Positions 52,801 to 63,638 of a DNA stretch of 64,000 bases are shown one piece after another. Source of the stretch: Tetmemena sp. SeJ-2015 (Eukaryota > Ciliophora > Spirotrichea > Sporadotrichida > Oxytrichidae); NCBI GenBank assembly GCA_027382625.1, contig JAJKFJ010022323.1:38444-102443 (forward strand). The letters are read 5' to 3'. Position 1 is the stretch's first letter. Each line of letters begins with the position of its first letter. The notes under the pieces were generated by a model that was not told where the DNA came from, made no database searches, and worked only from the letters and a program-made list of their open reading frames with translations. The position numbers and the translations under genes were made by a program.

Positions 52801-53099
52801 TCCTCTCCCTTGTATCTGAGGTTAATGACCTAGCCAAACCAGTCGAAGCTTTTAAAGGAATCGCTCATTTACAAAAATCATAAAAGAATACTACCTCATT
52901 CCCTCGCATTTGCTTTTCTTTGGCTTCTCATTCATTTTTTTCTATCCTTAAATTTATTTATTGAAAATATGGATTGAAGAAAAGTTGATCTGCTTTATTA
53001 TAATCTTACTTTGGGCCTCTTTGGAGGTTTCATATAGATTCTGTTTTAGATTTGCGAGCTCATTAGATTTGAATCCTTCTGAATAGGACGAGGAGGCAT
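49856..53099 (-). CDS. Membrane protein TM3 (paralogue of TM1 and TM2)
   Basis: Exon 1 from ATG 53099 (MPPRPIQKDSNLMSSQIQNR) is joined through a 64-nt intron to NEKPKKSKCEGMS. First helix LVGASMSYLLVMVLIGFGIF; then RFNPEIYKVSFKRDM, GFDFAFGLGAPIDPSI, GYFTVRQLSRIETNQTD, DYQFQGNYYSSQFDYLELK, STIDAYFETKTFSFAFVN, DGKQIQPYIDDSLFFELES, RIKKANFYLQSQEAELEDDF, FHQVSNIWTYDDG, FDNRYDSYSRKVYSILELLG, second helix ALLGIGIFFVSAISTRLFY, and a tail with NAIFQYLFRCMCMRN, LIRLVVYGKLKKMMKDY, FIERNLMRGVFQRKLKDF, ending at TGA 49856. After IES removal it is complete, though an A is missing in the run at exon 2 (52935-52941). Confidence 0.8.
50477..50521 (-). other. IES, 45 bp, pointer CAACTT (TM3)
   Basis: AAGTTG on the plus strand at 50471-50476 and 50516-50521. 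Removal gives SDDNNLDTMNLMES. Same codon as the 14-bp IES of TM2; TM1 is uninterrupted. Confidence 0.92.
51679..51695 (-). other. Short IES, 17 bp, pointer AAT (TM3)
   Basis: ATT on the plus strand at 51676-51678 and 51693-51695. Removal gives MRFDNRYDSYSRKVYS. Confidence 0.88.
51813..51846 (-). other. IES, 34 bp, pointer ATCT (TM3)
   Basis: AGAT on the plus strand at 51809-51812 and 51843-51846. Removal gives EDDFIQFGQSTVIEFHQV, matching TM2 (DDLIQFGQSES). Confidence 0.9.
51961..51996 (-). other. IES, 36 bp, pointer AAAC (TM3)
   Basis: GTTT on the plus strand at 51957-51960 and 51993-51996. Removal gives FEDGKQIQPYIDDSLFF. Confidence 0.9.
52177..52213 (-). other. IES, 37 bp, pointer AACTA (TM3)
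   Basis: TAGTT on the plus strand at 52172-52176 and 52209-52213. Removal gives FQGNYYSSQFDYLELKLWKC. Confidence 0.92.
52530..52540 (-). other. Very short IES, 11 bp, pointer ATA (TM3)
   Basis: TAT on the plus strand at 52527-52529 and 52538-52540. Removal gives IDPSIGYFTVRQLSR. Same site as IESs of 24 bp (TM1) and 35 bp (TM2). Confidence 0.85.
52756..52795 (-). other. IES, 40 bp, pointer ATAA (TM3)
   Basis: TTAT on the plus strand at 52752-52755 and 52792-52795. Removal gives GEEEYKLVGASMSYLL. Same site as in TM1 and TM2. Confidence 0.82.
52870..52900 (-). other. IES, 31 bp, pointer AATG (TM3)
   Basis: CATT on the plus strand at 52866-52869 and 52897-52900. Removal gives KCEGMSDSFKSFDWFG. 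Confidence 0.88.
52947..53010 (-). other. GT..AG intron, 64 nt (TM3)
   Basis: Minus strand GTAAGATT .. ATTTAAG, at the same place as the TM2 intron between the short first exon and the NEKP motif. Confidence 0.65.
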
Positions 53100-54319
53100 T
53101 AGAGTATACTTGATTGATATTAGCTGTTGATTAAAATATAAGTTTAATTATAATTTTAATATTATCTCAATCTTATCACATGCTCAACCCACTACTAGCT
53201 TCAAATTTTTATCAATGAATATTACTTTGAAGGATTAGAAATTTGTAATGCAAATTAACAAATAAACGGTGTTGTAAAACATGCCAAAAATAAAAAAAAT
53301 TCTAGAATTTGCAAATATTAACACTCTTATGCTGACAGATTTGTGATCTTTATATTTATAAATATAATTTTTAATATTATAATAGTAAATAAATACATTA
53401 TTTATGAAATCGCATTTCTTAATTTAATATAATAGAATCAATTAATCAAGAGAGAGCCATATTCATCTTATTTATTTTTATAATCTATTAAATATATAGA
53501 TCTTAAGAGTTTTCTTGAACTTCATTATTCAAATAAAAAAATAAATTTATTGCTAATAACTGCAGAGTCAAAACTATTTTATAACTTACATTTGCTTCTA
53601 AAATTGAAAAACCCATCTTAAGTCAAATCAAATATATTTATTTTATGTTTAAATTTAAATATTTATCTATACATACATTTAAATAATTTTAGTTTTACTA
53701 ATCCTTTTGAATTTATTGTTGAATTTAGAGCTTTAAATATTTTAAAGAAAAGACATTTAAAATGTAATTTTTATATAAATTGTTTATCATTTAAATAAGT
53801 CTGTTTAATTTTTAGAGTTTGAAATGTGTTTGACAATTAATAATTGTTTCCAATTATTTACGAAATTAAACTCATATATTTTGTATTAATTTCCTCAATT
53901 AAGAAACAATAAATTCACTAAAATAAGCTAAAATTTCCATATATTTTTTATGGAGATTACTATAATTTATTGGTTAATATCAATTTGCAATAAATTTATT
54001 TGATATTTAATGTTTATTCTTTATAGAGCAATATAAATATTAATTCGTAGTCAAAGCCAGCAATTAAAAGCGCATACCACCAGACTAAGACCCCTTTTTA
54101 ACATAAAAACTTAAACGATATCCAAATTATTATATTATTTAAATGCTTTTCAACTGTTAATGTCTCAACTTGCCCATCTTCAAATTCTACTCAGCTAAAG
54201 ATACTCTCTAAATTATTATATTACAAATATAATTAATTAATACTCCTTATTCAAATCTGAGTTAGATGGAGGTGGCTAAAATGATAACAGTATATTTATA
54301 AGAATGTGATTTATATTAA
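53100..54319. other. 1.2 kb of very AT-rich DNA without a gene
   Basis: Long A/T tracts, stops in every frame, no repeats or motifs recognised. It lies between the divergent starts of TM3 and kinase 1, so promoters and somatic-chromosome ends should be here, possibly with germline-only spacer. Confidence 0.5.
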
Positions 54320-57300
54320 ATGGGTAGGTTTTAGGTGGGGGCGACGAGAGAGAAAATAGAAAGCTACGAAGAGGCCACAGAGTTACTCAATGACGCATCT
54401 GAAAAGTGGAGTTTGGGGTTCCTCACTGAAGAGGGAGTGCTGTTGAAGCTTGCTGAAAATAAATAATCCCTCATGGCTTCTTTTGAAGAGGCTTATCACT
54501 CCCGCCACCATCCTCTCCCCTCACACCACAACTAAGATTAACTTATCGCTGAAGCATATGTGTGATTATATAATAAATTAGTATTTGAAGCTTTCCTTGA
54601 CACCAAGTTTAGCTACATGAGTGTGCTGCATCTTGGAAATTAAATCCAACAAGATGAGAAGACAAGAGCTGCCCAAACAAAATAAACTACCAAGCACATC
54701 CTCCTCCAAAGAAATGGATTCTCTTTTATCAATATTGCTCAAAATATTATAGTGCTTATTTATCATAGGTAACTTAGAGAATTAAGAGCTAAAACAGCTA
54801 GTCAAACACTTTAATAGGTTTCTAATCTTTTACAGAATTTTAAGTTTGTGGTGAGGACCGACAACCCTACTAAATATTAAAACATAGCCCTGATAGGCGA
54901 AGGGTCTAACTCCCAAGTGTACAAAATTAGAAAATGCATCACTCCAAAAAAATCGGACTCATTTGAGGATTATAGCCTCAATTAAGAAGTTAATAAAAAA
55001 GTCACCTCAAATTATTCTCTAATTTTTATTCATCTAAAGCAATGAATTTCGTATATTTTTAGAAATATTATGCCTTAAAAGTATTTGACAAGTCGAAGTA
55101 TATCAGCAGCCCAAGCAATTTAAAAATATTGGCAGACGAGATCGTCGTTCATAGGTCTCTAAACCTTATATTTATATCTATTGGAAGGTCTCTTGAGCTT
55201 TGCCAGAATCTTATATATTTTAAAATGTGATGAAATTGCATAGGGTTTATGAAAGTAAAACCTGATTAATTTATAATGCTTTATTGTTTTAACGAGACTT
55301 TACATGATCTTGGATTACCAAGAGGGAGGGACACTCTCAGAAACTCTCGATAAAGGCGCTTTATCTGAAAAAGATTAATAAATTATCCTCGCTCAGCTAC
55401 TGCTAGGCCTTAACTTTATCCACTCTAAAAATATTATTCATCCACTCTCAAATGTAATAATACATTTTTATTCATCGTGACCTTAAGCCAGATATTATAA
55501 GCATACTTTAATTTCTCTTGAATGCTACAGTAATTTAAGTTGTGTATAACATATTATTGAGCTCCAAGGAAAAAGGAAACTTAGAAATAAGAATTGCTGA
55601 CTTTGGTCTAGCAACTTAAATGAAATAAGGAGAAAAACTGACGCATAAATGCGGAACACCCTCCTAAATAAATATGGTCTATAATCAAACTAAATTTAAC
55701 AACTTTTGGTTTACATTGCACCAGAAGTATTAACAGAAGAGGGATACGGGCTTAAAGCTGATATTTTTAGCTTGGGATCTATTTTCTACAACATGGTAAC
55801 TGGCACTTTTCTTTTTCCAACAACAAATTCCCTGACACTCTTCAAATAAGCATTTTTATTATTCCTCTTCATCTTGAACAAGATATCATTTTTCATCATA
55901 TATTTGAATTCTTAAGATGTGCAACCTCTCTCATGTGAAAGATAAGATAAAGCACCTTTCCCGCGAAGGCTAAGATTTAATGATGAAGATGCTAGATCCT
56001 AACCCCGCTACTAGATTTGACAGCTAGCAGGCTCTAACCCACCCGTGGTTTAGCCAAGATCAGGAAGCGGTTCTAGAAAGCTTAAACCTAGGTGATACAT
56101 TTTTTGTAAGAGTAAATAAGTTTAGCTCTTTAGCCATAAATTAGGCTTTTACGAAGGACTTATAGAAGTTAAAAATTTACTAAGGGTCTTGGGACTTATA
56201 AGAAGACGAGAAGCCAGCTAGTATCTATGATGCCACCACCCCTCAAAACTAGAAACTAAATATTTCATTATTCAACGACTCGGCTTCTCCAATAATTAAT
56301 TATTCTACTTCTTCTTCATATATTCTTTATTTGCTTCCCCTTCATTCAAAGTAACGCCCAAGTAGCAGAGGATTTAATTTCTCTCTCTTCTATAATTGTG
56401 TGATTTTTTCACCTGCTAGATCTGGCAACTCCAAGGAAAGTGTAAATTACTACCGCATATTCGACGAGCACCGAAGAAACTCAGCCTCGGTCGACCCTAC
56501 CAAAAAGAAATCAACATTCAGTTTTTTCGCCTCAAAAAGTACATTTTCATTTATTAAGGGAGGGGTCGGTCCAAAGTAGGAATATTGAACTTTTAAGGGA
56601 CTAACAGAGAGCCTTGAAAGGGCAATGGCTAAATGGGGAGAGTGAACATTTTTTGAGTGTCAAAAAGAGTGAGAATAATAAGAATAAACTAATCATATAA
56701 AATTGCAAAGACCAAAACGCGACTAACTAATTCCTTAGACCGCACTCTTAATCAACTAAGAATCTCCTTCTTCAAAAAGTAAATTTTTTAATCGTCTTAG
56801 GGGAAAAAGTTAAGGTCTTGGGATGGCCGATTTTAAAAATAATTTTCTAAGGGCGAAGCAAACTACAGGTATCGAGTCGCAGCACCTTTCAGTTCCTCGA
56901 ATATTAGTTGAATCTTCAATTAAGCGGGAAGAACTTAAGGAAGAAGATTCTATTGAGGGCGAGCTATCTCGTAGAGACTGCTATAATGACCCAATACTAA
57001 ACTTATTTAAATTGCTCAAGTCTATTAGTGATATAGCTTTATTTAGAGATTTCTAGTTTAGGGGGAGTGATTCTATTTTCCTATACTATATAAAATGATA
57101 TTAAGGACAATAAGCTTATTCCTACAGATGAGGACGAGCAAATTATTCATTTAAATTTAAATTAATAACTCAAGTATTTCAGAACAAATATAAAATCATT
57201 CTACTCAAGTTCATTCTAATCAAAGCATTTAAGTTTAAATTTGTATTTTTGGACTAAATTCCTCTACTAAACAACTTAAAGGAAGAGTTTTTAAAATCAT

Positions 57301-57416
57301 AATTTGAATTTAAGTTTTCTGTTGACGAACTATCTTGGGACCTCCTTGCATATATAAACTGTGAGGACCCATGGCTGATTCTTTAATAAGAGGCTGGTTT
57401 ATATTATTCAGTCTGA
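54320..57416 (+). CDS. Serine/threonine protein kinase 1 with helical N-terminal region
   Basis: From ATG 54320 a helical region (YEEATELLNDASEKWSLGFL .. MASFEEAYHSRHHPL, then VFEAFLDTKFSYMSVLHLG) leads to the kinase domain: glycine loop ALIGEGSNSQVYKI, VAIK-type lysine in YALKVFDK, YMILDYQEGGTLSETL, LNFIHSKNIIHRDLKPDN (catalytic loop), RIADFGLAT (DFG), YIAPEVLTEEGYGLKADIFS (APE), and LMMKMLDPNPATRF near the end. All catalytic residues are present. The C-terminal region (56100-57400) is Ser/Lys-rich and unidentified. The kinase core is interrupted by an intron (54989-55062) and several IESs, one of them splitting HRDLKPDN. Substrate unknown. Confidence 0.82.
54989..55062 (+). other. GT..AG intron, 74 nt (kinase 1)
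   Basis: GTTAATAAA .. TTTTTAG just before KYYALKVFDK. Kinase 2 has an intron at the same place. Confidence 0.7.
55161..55193 (+). other. IES, 33 bp, pointer AGGTCTCT (kinase 1)
   Basis: AGGTCTCT at 55153-55160 and 55186-55193. Removal gives EIVVHRSLELCQN. Confidence 0.88.
55210..55226 (+). other. Short IES, 17 bp, pointer AAT (kinase 1)
   Basis: AAT at 55207-55209 and 55224-55226. Removal gives LCQNVMKLHRVYESK, the usual kinase spacing before the hinge. Confidence 0.82.
55262..55293 (+). other. IES, 32 bp, pointer AAC (kinase 1)
   Basis: AAC at 55259-55261 and 55291-55293. Removal gives VYESKTRLYMILDYQEGG. Confidence 0.88.
55443..55476 (+). other. IES, 34 bp, pointer TTATTCATC (kinase 1)
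   Basis: TTATTCATC at 55434-55442 and 55468-55476. Removal restores the catalytic loop NIIHRDLKPD. Confidence 0.93.
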
Positions 57417-57779
57417 TATATTAGCAATATTGTAGAAGATATTTCCCATTTTAAGATAATTACCTAATTTATTCTTTCTTTCGTGAAAAACTGCGCACTT
57501 TTAATAATGTGAATCCCTTTAAAACAAATATCAATATTTTTTTTAAATAAAAACCCTCCAATTTTTATTTATAGATTCTAATTGGTGAATAATAAACTTC
57601 TATATACATATAAAACTCTATCTTAAGACATTGATTACTCTTAAAGCTTATTATCATTATTCACCTTTTTATTTCCAATAATATCTATGAAACCTCTTCC
57701 AATATCAGAATTTCTTGATAGCAGTTAATTTTTTGAATAAATTTTAATCTGAATTATTTATTAAATTTTCCAGATAACT
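57417..57779. other. Intergenic AT-rich DNA
   Basis: No open frame; separates kinase 1 from the next plus-strand locus. Confidence 0.5.
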
Positions 57780-60700
57780 ATGTCAGATTTCGAGAGAGGA
57801 TCCACAGATCTCAGATAATTTAGGAATTTTATTAAGTTCATCACTCAAAATGTAAGCTTAAGAAATTTAAAATTCCTTTTTCAAAGTTTAAAGTTAATGA
57901 AATAATACTGTCTTAAAGGTTTTAACATACTTATCCTCATGGTTGTATTTTTATTGAACAAAGACTAATTTGTTTTTATAATGTAGGAATACATAGACAA
58001 GAAAAGCAGTGCATTTATAAAAGTTCTTTCAAACTTTGACTACTAAAATCACATCAAACTCAGAGATACCCAATCATAAGATGTATTATACAAATTTTAA
58101 ATGAGAACGAAGAGGAATTGATGAAGATTTTCATGAGCTGTTTCCTTAAATAAATGGAAGAAAAAGATTGCTAGTACCTGGCTAACAAATTAATAGCACT
58201 TTTCACAAATAGCAACTTGCACCATCAAGATAAAATCTATAAGCATTAAAATGATGAGGTGCCAGTCACTAACTCAATTCATACTTTTCACTCTTCTCCA
58301 GTCGCTATAAATAAATAGAGACATTCTCATCTCATTCAAATACAAGAAAAGAATAGCAATCATTCAACTTTAGAAAAAGACCTTACAAAACCTAACATTA
58401 TTTTTTATTTTAGTAGTTTTAAGATAATTTAAACCTTTCTAAAAAAGCTAAAAATTCCTTAATTTACAGGAAATGGTTTCTTAAAATTAAATTTCTTCAA
58501 AGGAATCCTGAAATTTGCTTTCGCATAGCTCTGAATATAAAATAAATTATAGATCTACTCCACAGCTTTTTGAAATAAACTCACTTTAAAGCCAATATAA
58601 TCCTGTACTAGCTATTTATTATATATTAAGCAAGTGATTCTTCTAAATTATTGAATGCCCATTTAGTGTCATTTGAGTTGGAGGAAGAGTTATCTGAGAA
58701 TAGGATAATGCAAAATAAGATGGCCTTAGGGAAAATATTAATCAAGGTCCAGCAATAACAAAAGATGGATGTGTTCAATAAACTGTACTCATAGAATGTT
58801 CGATTGAGAGATAAACTTAAGCTTAAGCAGTCAGAGCATATATTAAAAAGAACTAAGCACTTGCACCTTTAAACCCACTACTAATAAACTTAGAAGCATA
58901 AAAATATTAAATATTGTAGCTTATACATAAAAGTTTTACTAATCCAGAACATCTATCAGAGAAGGCTAAACTTAAAAGGATTAACAAGGTCTTTCTCAAG
59001 TCAATAGCTTTTAAATTACAGTCAAAAATATTTAATAACAATAATCATACTTCTGGAGGAAATAAATTTTTTTTATAAATGATTTAGATATTTCATCAAA
59101 CTATACTCCATAGAAAGACGAAGAAATTTGATCAAATCCAATATAATTTTAAGAAATTAATTAAATACTCCAAATTTTTTATTTAAAGTAGGATAAAATT
59201 TATGTTTTATTCTCTACGATTTTTAATGACCTCATTAAAATTGAATGATTTTAAAAATATAAGAAGTAAAATCGGAATCGTCTTCAGATTTGGCTCTAGT
59301 AAATGTGAATAAAGAGAGGAGTGTTTCAACTTCAAGGCACGAATTACTGTATTCTGTAAGTTAAATATAATCGATAAAAAACTTGTAGGCATCTAAGCAG
59401 AGAGCACAGAGATTAGCTGATGCAAAAGAAAAGTAAGAGTAAAAGGAATTAAAAGAGTGCTCGTTTTAACCTCAGAGGTAAACTAAGAAGTACGAGTAAA
59501 AACTAGGACTCCTTTAAAGCATGGACTCATTTGAAAGAGTCTATAAGTTTCAAGTGTAAGTAAAAACACCATTCCTTCTAAATACATTATAGGGATTCTG
59601 TTCTTAAGAAATACTCGCACCAAGCTGATCTATCATCCACTTAAGACCAATCTTTTGGGCAATTTTAAGCCACGAGCATTCAGAAGAATAAGTGTCCTTA
59701 GCAATCTGTTCTGATAACTGCTCAGTAAAAAGTTCAAAAGCTCAAGCAACTAGAAGTCAGAGATCAAATTCAGAGCAGCAAGTAGAATTTGTTATAATAT
59801 TATTATGATTTAGTAACTTTCAAAAGATGCATCAGTAGAGAGGATGTCCAAGCTTTTGAATGAGTTAGAGACGCATCAAAAGATTATTCAGTCATAGAGA
59901 ATAATGAGCAGCTAGAAATCTTTAAAGACAATAAAGTCATCCAACAAAGAGAATAATCAAAGTTCCTCTAAAAAAGCTGATGTAAGATCAACTAGTCGTA
60001 AATCTGCGCTTATTACAAGATCTTAAACTGAAATTAATATCAGCAATAAAGAGGCATCAATCAATAGGGTGGATGAGCTGTAGCATTATTTGAAGAATAA
60101 TTTTGAGTCATAGTAGAGCAACATAAAGCAAGTTAATAAAAAATACCAACAGATGATAAGTGAAAATGTTAGCACTATTTTGAAGGCGCAAAGATTCTAA
60201 AGCGCTGAAAAGGATTAATTCCATAGACTCAAATAAATGAGGAGAAACCATAGCAATCAAAATATGAAAGATTTATATTTAAGTGATTTAATGATTTAAT
60301 TAGAATATTTTTTGAAAAGAAAAAAAATTATGATAATTGTCTATTTACAAAATTTTCAAGAAAATATCAAAGAGATATTAATATTTTTAATCCTTTAAAA
60401 ATCAATTTATTTCAGAATTTAAGGATTAAGATTTTTCATTAAATTAATTTCTTGATTTATTTTCTCTCTATATTTTAGGTAGATAAAATGAAGCATCTAC
60501 AAGAAGTATACAATCCAATAAAAACATGCTCATTCAGGAATATGATGACAAAATTTTAGACTTAAGCTGCACTGGGCAATGAATTATATGAAATCTCACT
60601 TTTCGATAGAGATTGCCAATAGAAAAATATATTGAAGGGAACCTTTTTTATTGTAATATCTGAAATTCAATCAATCTAATTAGAATTGAAGTAACAAATT

Positions 60701-62116
60701 TTATTTCTCATAAATTTGTTAGAAATTTAAAATACAATTACGATTTTAATGTATAACTTAAAGGTAAACCATTCATTTGATATAAACCAAGTAAAGGATC
60801 CAAAGTTTTTGGTATTAGGTGCAAGCTCTCATTTAGCTTATCATGTCATAAAGTAAAATTTTATTGTTCATTTACATTCAGAAAGCTGAATGTGCAATAC
60901 TCTGCTAGAAATGTGCTAGGTTTTGATATTAAAGAACCAAGGAGAGAACTAGGATGTGAGTTTTAAAAGATAGATGCACTTACTATTCTTAATTCAGAAG
61001 CATATTTGAGAATTCTAGAGGAATTAAAAGAAAATAACTAATAAATTTAACCCATTTCTAACACACAGCTTTTCTAAAACTATGTTGATAAGATTTCGAA
61101 TTCCCGTTAATATTCTCAGCTCAACTCTTTTGATCCTAAAGTTCTGAATCAGATTTAAAAATGGAAGCCCACTCATGTTCTAAACTTTATTAGAGATAAA
61201 TAGTTGCATTTTCTAAAGCAGAATGAGGATTTTACTCATTAAGGAAGTATGGCAAGTATGAGCTTTACAAAGGACTTTACTAAGTCAAAAATGTTTTAGA
61301 CGAATATTCTAACTTTGCTTGGTATAATAGACCTATCTAGATCTTTAAATGCTTAGTAAGGATAAGTTAAAATTAATTCCAATGTAGACTTTTCCTTTCA
61401 ACCAGTGTGATAAATCAGCATAAATATTTTAAAAAGGCTCTTGCTTATTCAGAGCTCTCCAAATACTAAGAATAAATCGCAAGCACAGCTAATAAAGCAT
61501 TGAATATGGATATCAGGGTTTTGAGGCTGCCTTTTGTAGTAGATTATGTACCAACCTAAGATTATGAAATGCCTTCAGACATTCTAAGATGTAAGAACTT
61601 ACTTTTACTGATAAGCGATCCTCTTTAGAAATGTTTTAGAACTTCTACAAGAAATTCTTTTACTAAGTTTATCTGAACAAGCAACAGAAGCTACCATTTT
61701 GCAGCATAAACTCCGTTACAGACTCAATCGTAATATTCTTCTTCTCCTATTTATTAAACAAATCTTAGATAAAATTCGTAGAAGCGGACAGGTCTTAGCT
61801 AACTTAACCATTATACTAGCTTCCTGAAGACATAAGCATGTCTACTGAAGAAATATTGAAACAACTCAATAAGTAAAATAAATGTATCTCAAACTTATGT
61901 AGAATCAATCCAAGGATAAGATGCGAATATGTAGATCCAGGCGCACTAACAGGAAGAGAAAAGATCATCAGATCCTATATTAACACCTTACCAGAGTCTT
62001 GTGAACCTGAGTCAATTATTTTAGCATAAAATGATTGGGGATATAAAAAGCCTGAATTCAAAAAGCCCTTGGCTTATTTTGAAAATATTTATGAGAAACT
62101 GGTTGAGTATAAGTGA
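57780..62116 (+). CDS. Unidentified Lys/Gln/Ser-rich coiled-coil locus (one or two genes)
   Basis: The ATG at 57780 (MSDFERGSTDLRQFRNFIKF) is followed by a 135-nt intron (57852-57986) and EYIDKKSSAFIKVLSNFDYQ. Middle segments are helical and basic (NEEELMKIFMSCFLKQMEEK, QRLADAKEKQEQKELKECSFQPQ). That last stretch resembles the CTF-x-P element seen in many ciliary and basal-body coiled-coil proteins. The locus continues to about 60300, then from ATG 60488 (MKHLQEVYNPIKTCSFRN) through VLGFDIKEPRRELG, QKWKPTHVLNFIRDKQLHF and PLAYFENIYEKLVEYK to TGA 62114. Whether 60488 begins a second gene is unclear: the 190-bp AT-rich break before it ends TATATTTTAG and could be an intron or IES. Many frame changes. 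Not assigned to a family. Confidence 0.45.
57852..57986 (+). other. GT..AG intron, 135 nt
   Basis: GTAAGC .. TAATGTAG. Splicing joins KFITQN to EYIDKKSSAF in frame. Confidence 0.7.
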
Positions 62117-63638
62117 TTATTATTATTTTATTCAATTGAATTATTGAGTATATTCTTTTTTTGATGAGTCTTTTACTTAAGCTAATTTATTGATGCGATA
62201 TTACAGTATTAATAATAAATCTCATGCAGATGAGACACTTTAGGATTAAGCTTATCCTATAGTTAGTGAATTCTATACGCTTGAAAGTTAAAATCAATCC
62301 ATAATAATTATTAAAGAGTAAGTTATAAGCAATAATACAATTTACTATTAAGAGGAGGATTATAACTTTAATAGCTTCTGCATTTAATAAAAGTACACCT
62401 AAAACTAAATTACTTGTAATAATAAACTAAAGAGCCGAAAATCTAGAATGATTTTTAACCGCCTGAATTCTGACTAGCCAAAGTTCAAACTTAATCCTGC
62501 TAAAGATATTTTTAGGGTCCTTTTCTGTGTTTAACAATATTTTATTTATCTATCTTATAATAAATGTAAGTAATTTTCTCCTAATTTCGATGTTTTGTTT
62601 TAATTTAGTTATATCTTATATATAAACTTAAAATAAATTTCATTACAGGGAAAAATTTCATTAACTCTATCATTTTCATAAATTTAAGTAATTAAGGATA
62701 CTCTCGCAAGATCAGATCTCAAGAGTATCCCATTTAACATTTAAAAAAAAATAATAGGAAAATACATTTTCTTTAGAAGTCTCATTACAAGTTCAAATGC
62801 AAGATCAATTATAATTAAGGAATTAATAATAATATGATAGGAAAAAACTTATATTCCAAAAAAATACCTTGGATATAAAATCTAGACTGCCAATTTGGAA
62901 TTTAAGATCTAAAATGGGATAAAAATAATAACTTTATTTAAAAATAAAAAATAAATTTACTACAAAAAAGAAACTTCCCCATATAATTTGGATATTTTTT
63001 ATTTGATAGTGACTATGAGGGAATCAATATAGAAGAGAAATCAAATTTAAAAATTGAGTTAAATTTAAAGAGTGCTAAATCTTTGAGAGGTGTCATTTCA
63101 TTAGCGCTAAAGTTGGTGTTCAAAATACGGATTAGGCTTATGAAATACTTAAGAGCAATAATGGGGAAAAGAGGTATCTAGCACTCTTGAAGGAAATTTA
63201 AATTATTATTTAAGGACTAAGGAATACTTGTCAAATTCAAAATTACTCTTCTCATTTTAAATTCTCGGAGAAGAAGCTATACTCTACTATGGAAAGTACC
63301 CCTCAGAGCCAAAAGAGAATTTTTGATTAAGACTAAAGGATTCAATACCTTCCCTCTCAATATTATAAGTACTTTTATACTTTCATTTATTTTGATATAA
63401 ATACATCGACTTGAACTTCTGCTATGCGAATGTATTGAAGTTTCCAGAGGTAGGCACCAGCAAAGTTCCAAGAAGGACATAAAATGAAAAATAAAAAAGC
63501 AGAGAACTGTCGCACATAGTCCTGACCCGAAATGATTTTACCATTATCGTCTCAAATTTAATGTTTTAATTTAGAAGAGTCAAGTCTAAAATAATGGATA
63601 GTTAATTTTTAACAATACAAATTACACTATTTTGAAGA
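62117..63638. other. Mostly non-coding AT-rich DNA, with one possible small coding stretch
   Basis: About 62190-62600 is open in a TGA-only frame (IVSEFYTLES .. NRLNSDQPKFKLNPAKDIF) and may be a short terminal exon or small gene. The remainder, 62600-63638, has no convincing frame. Confidence 0.35.
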